From contig JAZNCE010000124.1 in NCBI GenBank assembly GCA_045587385.1, positions 59,572 through 123,571 of the forward strand: DNA of 64,000 bases. Direction: 5' to 3'. How positions within the stretch are numbered: the first letter of the stretch is position 1; each line of letters opens with the position of its first letter. The DNA is from SVQP01 sp045587385 (GTDB taxonomy: Bacteria > Bacillota > Clostridia > Oscillospirales > CAG-272). Positions 17,764-25,506 of the stretch are shown piece by piece. The notes beneath the pieces are model-generated. The model saw only the letters and a program-made list of their open reading frames with translations, was not told the DNA's origin and did not search any database. Position numbers and translations under genes: made by a program.

Positions 17764-18525
17764 TTATGAATTCTGATGAAGCACCTCAAAGGCAATGACC
17801 GTAACAGCGGAAGCTGCCGATAATGACCCGTTGAAGGTTCGTCCGTAGTCTATGCGGACTATCTGATCAGCGCTGTCCAAAATACTTCTGGAAATGCCGC
17901 GCTTTTCGCCACCGATGACAAGCAACAAAGGCTTACGCAGATCCGCCTCATAAATGGTTTTCGAATCGCGAATACCCGCACACACAATGCGATATCCTGC
18001 GTTTTTAAATTGGCTGATAGCCGTCTCGGGGTCTGATACGCGAATATCCAGCATTTCGGACGTTCCTGCGGAAGATTTTGCAACAATACCGGGTGCGCAC
18101 ATACAATTATGCGGCGGCAGCAGCACGCCGTCAACGCCTGCAGCGTACATAGACCTGATCGCAAAGCCAAGATTAAACGGATCCTCAATGCCATCAGCCA
18201 GCACCCAGAAGCCGTGATCGTCAAGATTGGTGCAGTCAGCAAATTCGCGGTCTCCGCAAAGCGCAATAATGCCGCCATGCGTATTACCTTGCGACATGCT
18301 GTCTATAACCTCGGCATTCACGAAAACAAGCTCATAACCGTGTGTTTGAGACATAGCTTTCAGATAGCCGATCTCTTTATATTTATTTCGTTTTTTCGCA
18401 ACGTCAATCAGAACTGCATGAATGTGTCTTGTATTGACACCGCTTTCGCGACCGTGTATCAAAGAAGAGATAGACGTCATGCCTTCCAATATGCAACTGT
18501 AAATGATATTACGAAATACCGGCAT
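17764..18525 (-). CDS. TrmH/SpoU-family RNA 2'-O-methyltransferase
   Basis: This ~253-residue SPOUT methyltransferase shows the family motifs in order: N-terminal RNA-binding region; DGIEDPFNLGFAIRSMYAAG (motif 1); LVIGGEKRGIS (motif 2); and IDYGRTFNGSLSAASAVTVI (motif 3, which forms the knot and binds SAM). The last usually reads I.M.G...SLNVS.A, and here it is IDYGRTFNGSLSAASA, so the Asn of SLN is replaced. I place the start at 18525 because AAGGAGATGC lies just before this ATG; the longer frame to 18552 lacks a ribosome site. The target (23S rRNA or tRNA) cannot be assigned. Confidence 0.82.
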   Translation of the reverse strand: MPVFRNIIYSCILEGMTSISSLIHGRESGVNTRHIHAVLIDVAKKRNKYKEIGYLKAMSQTHGYELVFVNAEVIDSMSQGNTHGGIIALCGDREFADCTNLDDHGFWVLADGIEDPFNLGFAIRSMYAAGVDGVLLPPHNCMCAPGIVAKSSAGTSEMLDIRVSDPETAISQFKNAGYRIVCAGIRDSKTIYEADLRKPLLLVIGGEKRGISRSILDSADQIVRIDYGRTFNGSLSAASAVTVIAFEVLHQNS

Positions 18526-18605
18526 AAAGCATCTCCTTAAACACATAATCATTTGTTATAAAGCATATGATGAAAGCAGAAATCAGTAGCGAGAGGTACG
18601 GATAA

Positions 18606-18896
18606 ATGATGTACATATCTTCCGAAAAAGAACGTTGCGTATTACTTGCCAATTATATGATTGAAAATCAGGCTACGGTCAGAATCACCGCAGCAAGATT
18701 CGGAATCAGTAAAAGCACCGTACACAAGGACGTTACGCAGGTACTGCCGCACGTTAACAAATCCTTGTATCTGCACGTAAAAGAAATTCTCGACAAGAAC
18801 AAGCAGGAACGGCATTTGCGAGGTGGGCAAGCAACCAAAAGAAAATACTTATCACAATCCAAACAATCAGGTAAAATCAGCCGGGGGAGTGCCTGA
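18606..18896 (+). CDS. spoIIID: Sporulation transcriptional regulator SpoIIID
   Basis: This small DNA-binding regulator of the mother-cell programme is 96 residues long, close to the usual 85-95. The helix-turn-helix ITAARFGISKSTVHKDVTQ at ~28-46 and the following LPHVNKSLYLHVKEIL segment are nearly diagnostic. It is monocistronic here. Its presence is the best single sign that the organism encodes an endospore programme. The C-terminal tail after residue 75 is basic and variable. Confidence 0.95.
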   Translation: MMYISSEKERCVLLANYMIENQATVRITAARFGISKSTVHKDVTQVLPHVNKSLYLHVKEILDKNKQERHLRGGQATKRKYLSQSKQSGKISRGSA

Positions 18897-19281
18897 AAGG
18901 GCTTCGGGGACACATTTCGCTCCCCTACATTATACAAAACTTTGATTTTGTATAATATTGTGTGTATTGATAAATAGTGCTCTTTTCTGCCGTATATTTC
19001 CGTTTTGCGTTATTTTTGCTTATATAACTTATATATTATAGCATATATATTCCATAAATACAAGATGTCATCATAAAATTCACCTCTGAATCAAGGAAAA
19101 TTTACATGTCAACAAGGCGATGCTGCCCTGTATGTCAACCTCACTAAATTTCGCAATCAAAATCTGTGTAATATCCCGATTTTCATTTTTCCCCTTTACT
19201 CCCCTTTACTTTGTACGACGGAATGTGTTATAATAATAAAAATATTAACCGGTCCATTGCCGGTAAGGAGGATTTATTATT
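18897..19281 (+). other. Gene-free stretch between spoIIID and the next ORF
   Basis: No gene is recognisable in these 385 bp. It contains an inverted repeat at 18932-18959 and a tandem copy of CCCCTTTACT at 19191-19210. A promoter-like TTTACT (19205-19210) is followed 18 bp later by TATAAT (19229-19234) and leads into the gene at 19282. Confidence 0.6.
18932..18959. repeat. Perfect AT-rich inverted repeat
   Basis: Eleven-base arms ATTATACAAAA and TTTTGTATAAT surround a short spacer about 35 nt after the spoIIID stop. It could be a weak terminator or an operator. The right arm resembles a -10 region on both strands. Confidence 0.55.
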
Positions 19282-19701
19282 ATGGCTATTAAAATGCGCG
19301 TACTTTGCACCCCCGGCAAAAAGAAGCTGGTTTCCATCACACAGATGATCAAGCAGGAATTTGAGTTGAATATCAATGCTGCTGACGTAATTCCGCCCGC
19401 ATATTCCTGCGACAAGGAGCGTTTGGTCGTTCTTTGCGTTACCTGCAAGGGTTCTCTGAAGGATGACGTCAGACTGTTTATCAGCGAGCTCAATAAGACT
19501 CGCGCAGCTAACGTCGCATTGATGATCGACGGCACGCCCGACGGCGACGCGTACGTACGCTCGCTGCTGGCTAATGCAGGCACTAACGTCTGCGAAAAGA
19601 CTCTGTACATAAACGGCGGTAATCTCTTTAATTCCAAGATCACCGATCAGGAAAAAACCGACATTATTGCTTGGGTCAACGAGTGCATCGCAACGATTTG
19701 A
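19282..19701 (+). CDS. Conserved hypothetical protein, possibly flavodoxin-like
   Basis: This 139-residue cytosolic protein starts behind a perfect AAGGAGG site. It alternates short strands and helices: MRVLCTPGKKK, then a helix, then AADVIPPAYSCDKERLVVLCVTCKG, and the later NVALMIDGTPDG. This alpha/beta pattern resembles flavodoxin-like single-domain proteins, but the phosphate-binding T/S-rich loop is not clear, so FMN binding is uncertain. It stands alone between a promoter and a strong terminator. Confidence 0.6.
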   Translation: MAIKMRVLCTPGKKKLVSITQMIKQEFELNINAADVIPPAYSCDKERLVVLCVTCKGSLKDDVRLFISELNKTRAANVALMIDGTPDGDAYVRSLLANAGTNVCEKTLYINGGNLFNSKITDQEKTDIIAWVNECIATI

Positions 19702-19715
19702 TTTAACTTTATCAT

Positions 19716-19743
19716 AAAAAAAGAGGCGTCAGCCTCTTTTTTT
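19716..19743. terminator. Bidirectional intrinsic terminator
   Basis: A 12-bp stem of A/T-flanked GAGGC / GCCTC with runs of seven A and seven T serves both converging genes. Confidence 0.9.
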
Positions 19744-19777
19744 ATTTGCCGATATCACTCTCATATGGGCTTTTGTA

Positions 19778-20521
19778 TCAGTGTGCGAACCTGTAGCCGT
19801 AAAACAAGTCTTCAATCATGAGCTTACCGTTACGGTCAGTAATGATAATATAGGTAGTCGCACTACCGTCGCTGCCTATATCGCTACGGAAGGTTCCGTT
19901 GTTTTGGCGGATCTTGTATTGCAGGACAAAATGATATTCGGTATAAGCTCCCAGCTTTTTGTCCGTCACCTTTTTCTCACCAAAATTCGTGATCTTAATT
20001 TCATAAAGCTGCGTCATTGTAAAGCCGGGATCAGGCTCTATCTCTTTGTGCTCAAAATAATAATCGCTGAAAAATGCGTTATATCGATCAACGTCACCCA
20101 TAATGATACTGTCTACAAAGTCACAAATCAAAGTGACTCCTACAGCCTGCTTATCGCGATTGGTGTCGTCAAGCTCTATCATAGAGCCCAACTGCGATTG
20201 ATCGGCATAATAGTAGATCTTGCGGTCAAGCTCCAGGTACTCTTTATCCTTCATGATATTATACTCGTAGTCGATCGGGTAAAAATATATGGTAAAATTA
20301 TTACCTTGATATTCATTCCCCGCCCCGCGGTCCAAGAAATCCGCAAGTCCCGGAAAATATCCTTCTATAGTCTGGGAAATGGACGGATATAAAACGAGCG
20401 AAAACACCATGTAAAGTATGGCAAATGCGAGCATCGCGCAAAATGTGATAATGATGATCTTTTTCAGTTTTTTGGTTTGCTCCTTGGCGCTTCTCGGAAT
20501 ATCGTTTTGCTGTTGATTCAC
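19778..20521 (-). CDS. Membrane-anchored hypothetical protein
   Basis: This 247-residue protein has a polar, lysine-rich N-terminus, one hydrophobic helix at ~22-46 and a long soluble extracytoplasmic region. The start is a GTG at 20521 with GGAG seven bases upstream. The C-terminal half (ITNFGEKKVTD ... YIIITDRNGKLMIEDLF) looks like a small beta-rich fold of the NTF2-like kind found in wall-associated domains, but I cannot assign a family. It has its own promoter. Confidence 0.65.
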   Translation of the reverse strand: MNQQQNDIPRSAKEQTKKLKKIIIITFCAMLAFAILYMVFSLVLYPSISQTIEGYFPGLADFLDRGAGNEYQGNNFTIYFYPIDYEYNIMKDKEYLELDRKIYYYADQSQLGSMIELDDTNRDKQAVGVTLICDFVDSIIMGDVDRYNAFFSDYYFEHKEIEPDPGFTMTQLYEIKITNFGEKKVTDKKLGAYTEYHFVLQYKIRQNNGTFRSDIGSDGSATTYIIITDRNGKLMIEDLFYGYRFAH

Positions 20522-20553
20522 AACGTTTCTCCATTCAATTTTATGATACGTAT

Positions 20554-20582
20554 ATTATAGCACATCAAGCCTGTAAATACAA
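20554..20582 (-). promoter_or_regulatory. SigA-type promoter of the membrane-anchored hypothetical gene
   Basis: On the minus strand TTGTAT is followed after 17 bp by TATAAT. Confidence 0.8.
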
Positions 20583-20647
20583 GCCTGCATACGCAAGAAA
20601 GGTGTGAATATCTTGCAAATTTTTTAGGAATGTTTTGCGCAAAGGTG

Positions 20648-20676
20648 TTGTATATTTTTAAAATATATGATATAAT
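20648..20676 (+). promoter_or_regulatory. SigA-type promoter of the phosphoglycerate mutase-signal peptidase fusion gene
   Basis: TTGTAT and TATAAT are separated by 17 bp. The expected transcription start, near 20683, lies downstream of the ATG at 20680. That rules out the upstream start and supports the ATG at 20707. Confidence 0.8.
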
Positions 20677-20706
20677 ATTATGAATAATTATCACTCGGAG
20701 CAAAAT

Positions 20707-22563
20707 ATGAAATATCTTGTTTTAATCCCGGACGGAATGGCAGACGTTAACGTGCCGCAGCTGGGAGACCATACTCCCATGCAACGTGCCCACAAACCCT
20801 GCATGGACGCTCTTGCCAAAGAATCCATGGTTGGTATCGTATCCAACGTCCCCGAGGGCATGGTTCCCGAAAGCGATACTGCCAATATGGCAATTCTTTC
20901 CTTTGACCCTAAGATCTATTCTCGCGGCAGATCCCCGTTAGAGGCGGTCAGTATGGGCATTGATATGCTGCCTGATGAAACTGCTTTTCGCTGTAACCTC
21001 GTTACCCTCTCGGAGGAAGAAGAACAGTATGAAGATAAGATCATGATCGACCATAGCGCAGACGAGATCACAACCGCTGAGGCTGATGAATTAATCAAGG
21101 CGTTGCAAGCGCATTTCGGCAATGATTACCGCAAGTTTTATACCGGCGTCAGCTACAGGCATTGCCTGATCTGGAAGGACAGACCCGATACCTATCCCTT
21201 TATGCGTCCGCACGACATTCTCGGGCAATGCATCAGAGAGCATCTCCCCATTGCAGAAGGCGGCGAGGAGTACTACGCTTTCATGAAGGAAAGCTACGAA
21301 GTGCTTAACAATCATCCGGTCAACCAAGCCAGACGCGCGCGCGGATTAAGACCTGCGAATTCCGCTTGGCTGTGGAGTCCCGGAAAGAAACCGGCTCTTC
21401 CCTCTTTCCGCGACAAATGGGGAATCGACGGAGCTGTCATATCTGCGGTTGATCTGATCAAAGGTATCGGACTTTGCGCCGGCATGCGTTCCATCGACGT
21501 ACCGGGAGCTACCGGAAACGTACACACGAATTATGACGGCAAAGCCAATGCTGCCATCGAGGCGTTTGAATCAGGCGTTGAATTTGTTTACGTACACGTT
21601 GAAGGTCCCGACGAATGCGGTCATCGCGGCGAGATTGATAATAAAGTGCTGTCCATTGAACTGATCGATCAAAAAATTCTGAAGCCCGTTTACGAATACC
21701 TGGTAAGCAGCGGCGAGGATTTCAAAATATTGGTTCTTCCGGATCACCCTACTCCCCTTTCGATTCGCACGCACTCTTCCGATCCTGTACCTTTTATGCT
21801 CTATGACTCCAAGAAGGAGTGTCAAGGCGTTGCATGCTTTGACGAGAGATCTGCAAGAACCACCGATATCGTCATAGAGCACGGTCACGATTTGCTTGAT
21901 ATCGTTATTGAAAAAAAGGAAACTCCCCAAGCTGCCGCTTCGGGAAATAAGCTCAGCTCCTTTGCCGCTAACTTCTTTGATTATCTTGAAATATTCGTGC
22001 TTTCCGTCACTATGGTGCTCATTCTGTTCTCCTTCTGCGCTCGTCTTTGTCGCGTTGACGGAGAATCCATGAAAAACACGTTTGAGCACGGTCAGCCGCT
22101 GATTATTTCCGACCTGTTTTACACACCGGATAACGGTGACGTGGTCGTATTCCACCAGACCGAACGATATCAGAAGCCCTTGGTCAAACGCGTGATCGCA
22201 ACAGGCGGACAGCACGTGGTACTGAACTTCAAGAATAAGACAGTTATCATTACGGATGCAACAACCGGTGAAAAAATCGATTTTGCAGACGAATTTGCAA
22301 CCTACTACAATTCTGACAAAACAGCATACGGCGATCAATACGAATGGCGCGACAATTTGTATGGCTTAAATAATCCCTTGGATGCCGTATACGACGAAGA
22401 AACCGGAAACTATAGCTTTACCGTTCCGCAAGGCATGCTGTTTGTTATGGGAGACAACAGAAACTTCTCTGCTGACAGTCGCTCTATCGGCTTTATTGAC
22501 GAGCGCACCGTCCTTGGAAAAGCAATCGTTCGCTTAAAGCCCTTTACCATTTTTACAGATTAA
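20707..22563 (+). CDS. Fusion: cofactor-independent phosphoglycerate mutase (archaeal type) + type I signal peptidase
   Basis: This is one uninterrupted 618-residue frame with two complete enzymes. Residues 1-~402 match the archaeal-type phosphoglycerate mutase ApgM: metal motif LIPDGMAD, the phosphoserine loop PESDTANMA with Ser56, EGPDECGHRGE, and LPDHPTP. It ends with the usual C-terminal segment (VIEHGHDLLDIVIEK). A ~20-residue polar linker follows. Residues ~427-447 are one membrane helix. Residues 448-618 are an S26 signal peptidase with nucleophile Ser454 in VDGESM, general base Lys494 in VKRVIATGG, and the C-terminal box MGDNRNFSADSR. No internal Met or ribosome site exists near the junction. 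The downstream genes rbgA-rnhB-yraN are the usual neighbours of lepB, so the peptidase half is in its ancestral place. Topology is consistent: mutase in the cytosol, peptidase outside. The start at 20707 has CGGAG upstream. Confidence 0.93.
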   Translation: MKYLVLIPDGMADVNVPQLGDHTPMQRAHKPCMDALAKESMVGIVSNVPEGMVPESDTANMAILSFDPKIYSRGRSPLEAVSMGIDMLPDETAFRCNLVTLSEEEEQYEDKIMIDHSADEITTAEADELIKALQAHFGNDYRKFYTGVSYRHCLIWKDRPDTYPFMRPHDILGQCIREHLPIAEGGEEYYAFMKESYEVLNNHPVNQARRARGLRPANSAWLWSPGKKPALPSFRDKWGIDGAVISAVDLIKGIGLCAGMRSIDVPGATGNVHTNYDGKANAAIEAFESGVEFVYVHVEGPDECGHRGEIDNKVLSIELIDQKILKPVYEYLVSSGEDFKILVLPDHPTPLSIRTHSSDPVPFMLYDSKKECQGVACFDERSARTTDIVIEHGHDLLDIVIEKKETPQAAASGNKLSSFAANFFDYLEIFVLSVTMVLILFSFCARLCRVDGESMKNTFEHGQPLIISDLFYTPDNGDVVVFHQTERYQKPLVKRVIATGGQHVVLNFKNKTVIITDATTGEKIDFADEFATYYNSDKTAYGDQYEWRDNLYGLNNPLDAVYDEETGNYSFTVPQGMLFVMGDNRNFSADSRSIGFIDERTVLGKAIVRLKPFTIFTD

Positions 22564-22582
22564 TCCGAAAGGAAATTACACA

Positions 22583-23455
22583 ATGCCCTCACAGGTCATT
22601 CAATGGTTTCCCGGACATATGGCGAAAACGCGCCGTTTGATCTCGGAAAACCTCAAAAACGTTGACATTATTATTGAAATTCTGGATGCACGTATTCCCT
22701 ACTCATCCAGAAACCCCGAAATTAAAAAGTTGATTGGCGAAAAGCCTACGCTTCTTCTGTTGAACAAAGCATCTCTTGCAGATCCTGCAGAGAACAAATA
22801 TTGGGTGCAGCATTACACGGACGACCATACCGTTTGTATTTTGACAGACTGTATTGGCGGCGAAGGAATCAAGCAGCTCAGTCCTGCCATTCACGATATC
22901 CTGATTGAAAAGGTGGAGAGATACAAGAACAAAGGCATGGCGGGCAGAAAGCTCCGCGCCATGGTTCTTGGTGTACCCAACGTAGGAAAATCCTCTTTGA
23001 TCAATAAGCTTTGCGGTAATAAAAAAGCAAAGGTCGAAAACCGTCCCGGAGTCACCGTGGACAAACAATGGGTGGCTACCAACATCGGTATCGATCTGAT
23101 GGATATGCCAGGCATTCTGTGGCCAAAGTTTGAAGAAAAGTCCGTTGGCGAAAACCTCGCCATCACAGGCGCTATCAAAGACGATATTCTGGACATTGAA
23201 GAGATCGCCATGATTCTTTGCGGCAGATTGCGCAAGCTGTATCCCGCACTCCTGAGCGAGCGGTATAAGCTTGGTGACTTATCTCAGTACGAAGATCTGA
23301 GCGATTACGACCTCATGCTGGCTATCGGCAAAAAACGCGGTTTTCTGATCTCGGGCGGTGAAGTCCACTCTGAAAGAACAGCCAATATGCTGCTTGACGA
23401 ATACCGTGCGGGAAAGATCGGCCGTGTCACGCTCGACACGCGACCGGACAATTGA
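22583..23455 (+). CDS. rbgA: Ribosome biogenesis GTPase RbgA (YlqF)
   Basis: This 290-residue circularly permuted GTPase acts in late assembly of the 50S subunit. Motifs appear in permuted order: G4 LLNKASLAD (~55-63), then G1 VPNVGKSSLINKL (~131-143), G2/G3 with VDMPGI-like LMDMPGILWP, and a C-terminal ANTAR-like helical domain. The start QWFPGHMAKTRR is a family signature. It lies 19 nt after the fusion gene and 10 nt before rnhB, in one operon. Confidence 0.96.
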   Translation: MPSQVIQWFPGHMAKTRRLISENLKNVDIIIEILDARIPYSSRNPEIKKLIGEKPTLLLLNKASLADPAENKYWVQHYTDDHTVCILTDCIGGEGIKQLSPAIHDILIEKVERYKNKGMAGRKLRAMVLGVPNVGKSSLINKLCGNKKAKVENRPGVTVDKQWVATNIGIDLMDMPGILWPKFEEKSVGENLAITGAIKDDILDIEEIAMILCGRLRKLYPALLSERYKLGDLSQYEDLSDYDLMLAIGKKRGFLISGGEVHSERTANMLLDEYRAGKIGRVTLDTRPDN

Positions 23456-23465
23456 GGTGAATATC

Positions 23466-24077
23466 ATGTTGGAATATACACTCGAATCCGAGCTCTATGA
23501 TCTGGGCTACCACAATGTCTGTGGCGTTGATGAAGCAGGCAGAGGTCCCTTGTGCGGCCCCGTCGTTGCTGCGGCATGTATTCTTCCATGCGGTCTGGTA
23601 TTGCCCGGTCTGAACGACTCAAAAAAGCTCTCGGAGAAAAAAAGAGATCTGCTTTTTGATCAGATCAAGGAAAATGCAATCGCTTACTGTATTGCAAGTG
23701 CCAGCGTTGAGGAGATCGATCAGCTTAATATCCTGGAAGCAACGCTGCTTGCTATGCGCCGTGCGATCGACGGGCTTTCCGTCAAGCCTGACTTTGCCCT
23801 CATTGACGGTAACGTCTCCAGAGATTTTCAAGTTGATGCTAAGGCGGTTATCTCGGGCGATGCAACCTCACCCTCTATTGCAGCAGCTTCTATTTTGGCG
23901 AAGGTGACGCGTGACCGTATGTGCATTGAGTTGGATGCTGCATATCCCCAATACGGTATTGCAAAGCACAAGGGCTACGGCACCAAAGCACACATGCAAG
24001 CGTTGCGCGAGTACGGTGCCTCTCCCATTCACAGAAAGCAGTTTGTGCGCTTTCTGGAAAAAGAAAAGCATGAATAA
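23466..24077 (+). CDS. rnhB: Ribonuclease HII
   Basis: RNase HII (203 residues) removes RNA and single ribonucleotides from DNA duplexes. The catalytic motif DEAGRGP has Asp22 and Glu23. The third acid is in the LIDGN strand, and the SIAAASILAKVTRDR motif follows. I use the ATG at 23466 behind GAGGTG. Its last 8 nt overlap the start of yraN. Confidence 0.97.
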   Translation: MLEYTLESELYDLGYHNVCGVDEAGRGPLCGPVVAAACILPCGLVLPGLNDSKKLSEKKRDLLFDQIKENAIAYCIASASVEEIDQLNILEATLLAMRRAIDGLSVKPDFALIDGNVSRDFQVDAKAVISGDATSPSIAAASILAKVTRDRMCIELDAAYPQYGIAKHKGYGTKAHMQALREYGASPIHRKQFVRFLEKEKHE

Positions 24078-24522
24078 AGCGCAAGTCGGAAAGTTAGGTG
24101 AACGGCTCGCGGCAAAATACCTGCGTCGACACGGCTACGATATTCTTGAGCGTAATATCCACGTCTCTCACGAGGAGATTGATATTATTGCAATCAACAA
24201 GCAGTATATTGCGTTCGTGGAAGTGAAAACGCGCGTATCCCGTCCCGAAAACGCGGATTATCTATCCGCCCCCGCTTCTGCCGTCACGCTCAAAAAACAA
24301 GAGCATTTGATACGTGCGGCACGTACATATTTGGCCAATAACAGCTTTTCCCTGCATCCCCGCATGGATATCATTGAGGTATACCTTACGCCCGATTCCG
24401 ATTTGTCAAAAAAAGATAAATGCATTGAAAAAATCAGCTGCATATTTGGCTTACCGCGCAGACCTGCATTGCTTATCAATCATATAGAAAACGCTTTTGG
24501 CGTTCACGGATACCGTCCCTGA
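24070..24522 (+). CDS. yraN: YraN/UPF0102 family nuclease-like protein
   Basis: This 150-residue protein has the UPF0102 pattern: GKLGERLAAKYLRRHGY, then the restriction-endonuclease-like core EEIDIIA ... FVEVKTR. The Asp and the E-x-K form a PD-(D/E)xK-type site. The start ATG at 24070 overlaps rnhB by 8 nt. Function in the family is not settled; Holliday-junction or DNA-processing roles are proposed. Operon position after rnhB is the usual one. Confidence 0.9.
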   Translation: MNKAQVGKLGERLAAKYLRRHGYDILERNIHVSHEEIDIIAINKQYIAFVEVKTRVSRPENADYLSAPASAVTLKKQEHLIRAARTYLANNSFSLHPRMDIIEVYLTPDSDLSKKDKCIEKISCIFGLPRRPALLINHIENAFGVHGYRP

Positions 24523-24541
24523 AATAAAAAAGGAGCCTACT

Positions 24542-25492
24542 ATGTCTTTATCTCTGTTTGACACGCATTGCGATACCGCTTTTGAACTGTATCGCAGGCA
24601 GGAGAAGTTGCGTGACAATACCTGCCACATTTCCCTTTCACATGCCGATCAATACGAAAAGTACGTTCAGTTATTTGCTATCTGGTCCGATCGTCGATTG
24701 GACGACCAGACCTGCTGGAATGATTTTCTTGCAATAGCGGACAATTTCGACCGTTTGATTGCGCTTGAAAATGATCAAATCACACGCATCCGTTCGGCCG
24801 CCGAGCTTGAAGAGGCAATTGCGCAATCCAAAAGAGCTGCCGTTTTGGCTGTCGAGGACGCAAGATTGCTCGCAGGCGATATTGAAAGGCTGCCCGTTCT
24901 CTACGACAAAGGCGTTCGCTGCATGACGCTTTTATGGGGCGGAGAATCCTGTATAGGCGGCTCTCACAATACCGAAATCGGATTAACGGATTTTGGAAAG
25001 CTGGTCACTAAAAAATGCTTTGAGATCGGCATTGTTCCCGATATCTCACACGCTTCCGAGCAAAGTGTTGACGACGTGATTGAGATTGCCAACCGCTACA
25101 ACAAGCCGTTTATCGCAACGCATTCCAACTCCTATTCTGCATATGCTCATACAAGAAACTTGCGCGACAGACATCTTAGTGAGCTTATGCGCCTGGGCGG
25201 CATCGTAGGCGTGAGTATGTGTCCCGCGCATTTGCGCGATTGCTCACAAGGAAACGCAACATCGGAAGACATGGTACGCCATATAGATCACTATATGGAG
25301 CTTGGCGCACAAGACCACCTTTGCTTCGGATGTGATTTTGACGGAACGGATCTTCCCTGTGATATCACTCATGTCGGAGACTTATATAAGGTGGCAGACC
25401 GCCTGACCGCGCTTGGTTATACAACCGAACAGATCGAAAAAATATTCTGGAAAAACGCATACTCGTTCTTCCATAACCAATTACACAAATAA
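24542..25492 (+). CDS. Membrane dipeptidase (peptidase M19, renal dipeptidase family)
   Basis: This 316-residue zinc dipeptidase has the N-terminal metal motif DTHCDTA, the bridging VLAVEDA region, the SHASEQSVDDV and IATHSNS histidine motifs, and FGCDFDG near the end. There is no signal peptide, so it is probably cytoplasmic and hydrolyses peptides or D-amino-acid dipeptides. The start ATG at 24542 follows AAAAAGGAG. It is 14 nt upstream of threonine synthase, which suggests a shared role in amino-acid supply. Confidence 0.88.
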   Translation: MSLSLFDTHCDTAFELYRRQEKLRDNTCHISLSHADQYEKYVQLFAIWSDRRLDDQTCWNDFLAIADNFDRLIALENDQITRIRSAAELEEAIAQSKRAAVLAVEDARLLAGDIERLPVLYDKGVRCMTLLWGGESCIGGSHNTEIGLTDFGKLVTKKCFEIGIVPDISHASEQSVDDVIEIANRYNKPFIATHSNSYSAYAHTRNLRDRHLSELMRLGGIVGVSMCPAHLRDCSQGNATSEDMVRHIDHYMELGAQDHLCFGCDFDGTDLPCDITHVGDLYKVADRLTALGYTTEQIEKIFWKNAYSFFHNQLHK

Positions 25493-25506
25493 ATCGGAGA
25501 CCAATT

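Noticed and set aside
21900..22070. Frameshift or misassembly joining phosphoglycerate mutase and signal peptidase
   Set aside because: The frame is continuous, both domains are full length, and codon use is smooth across the linker. I cannot exclude an error without reads, so I keep it as a caveat.
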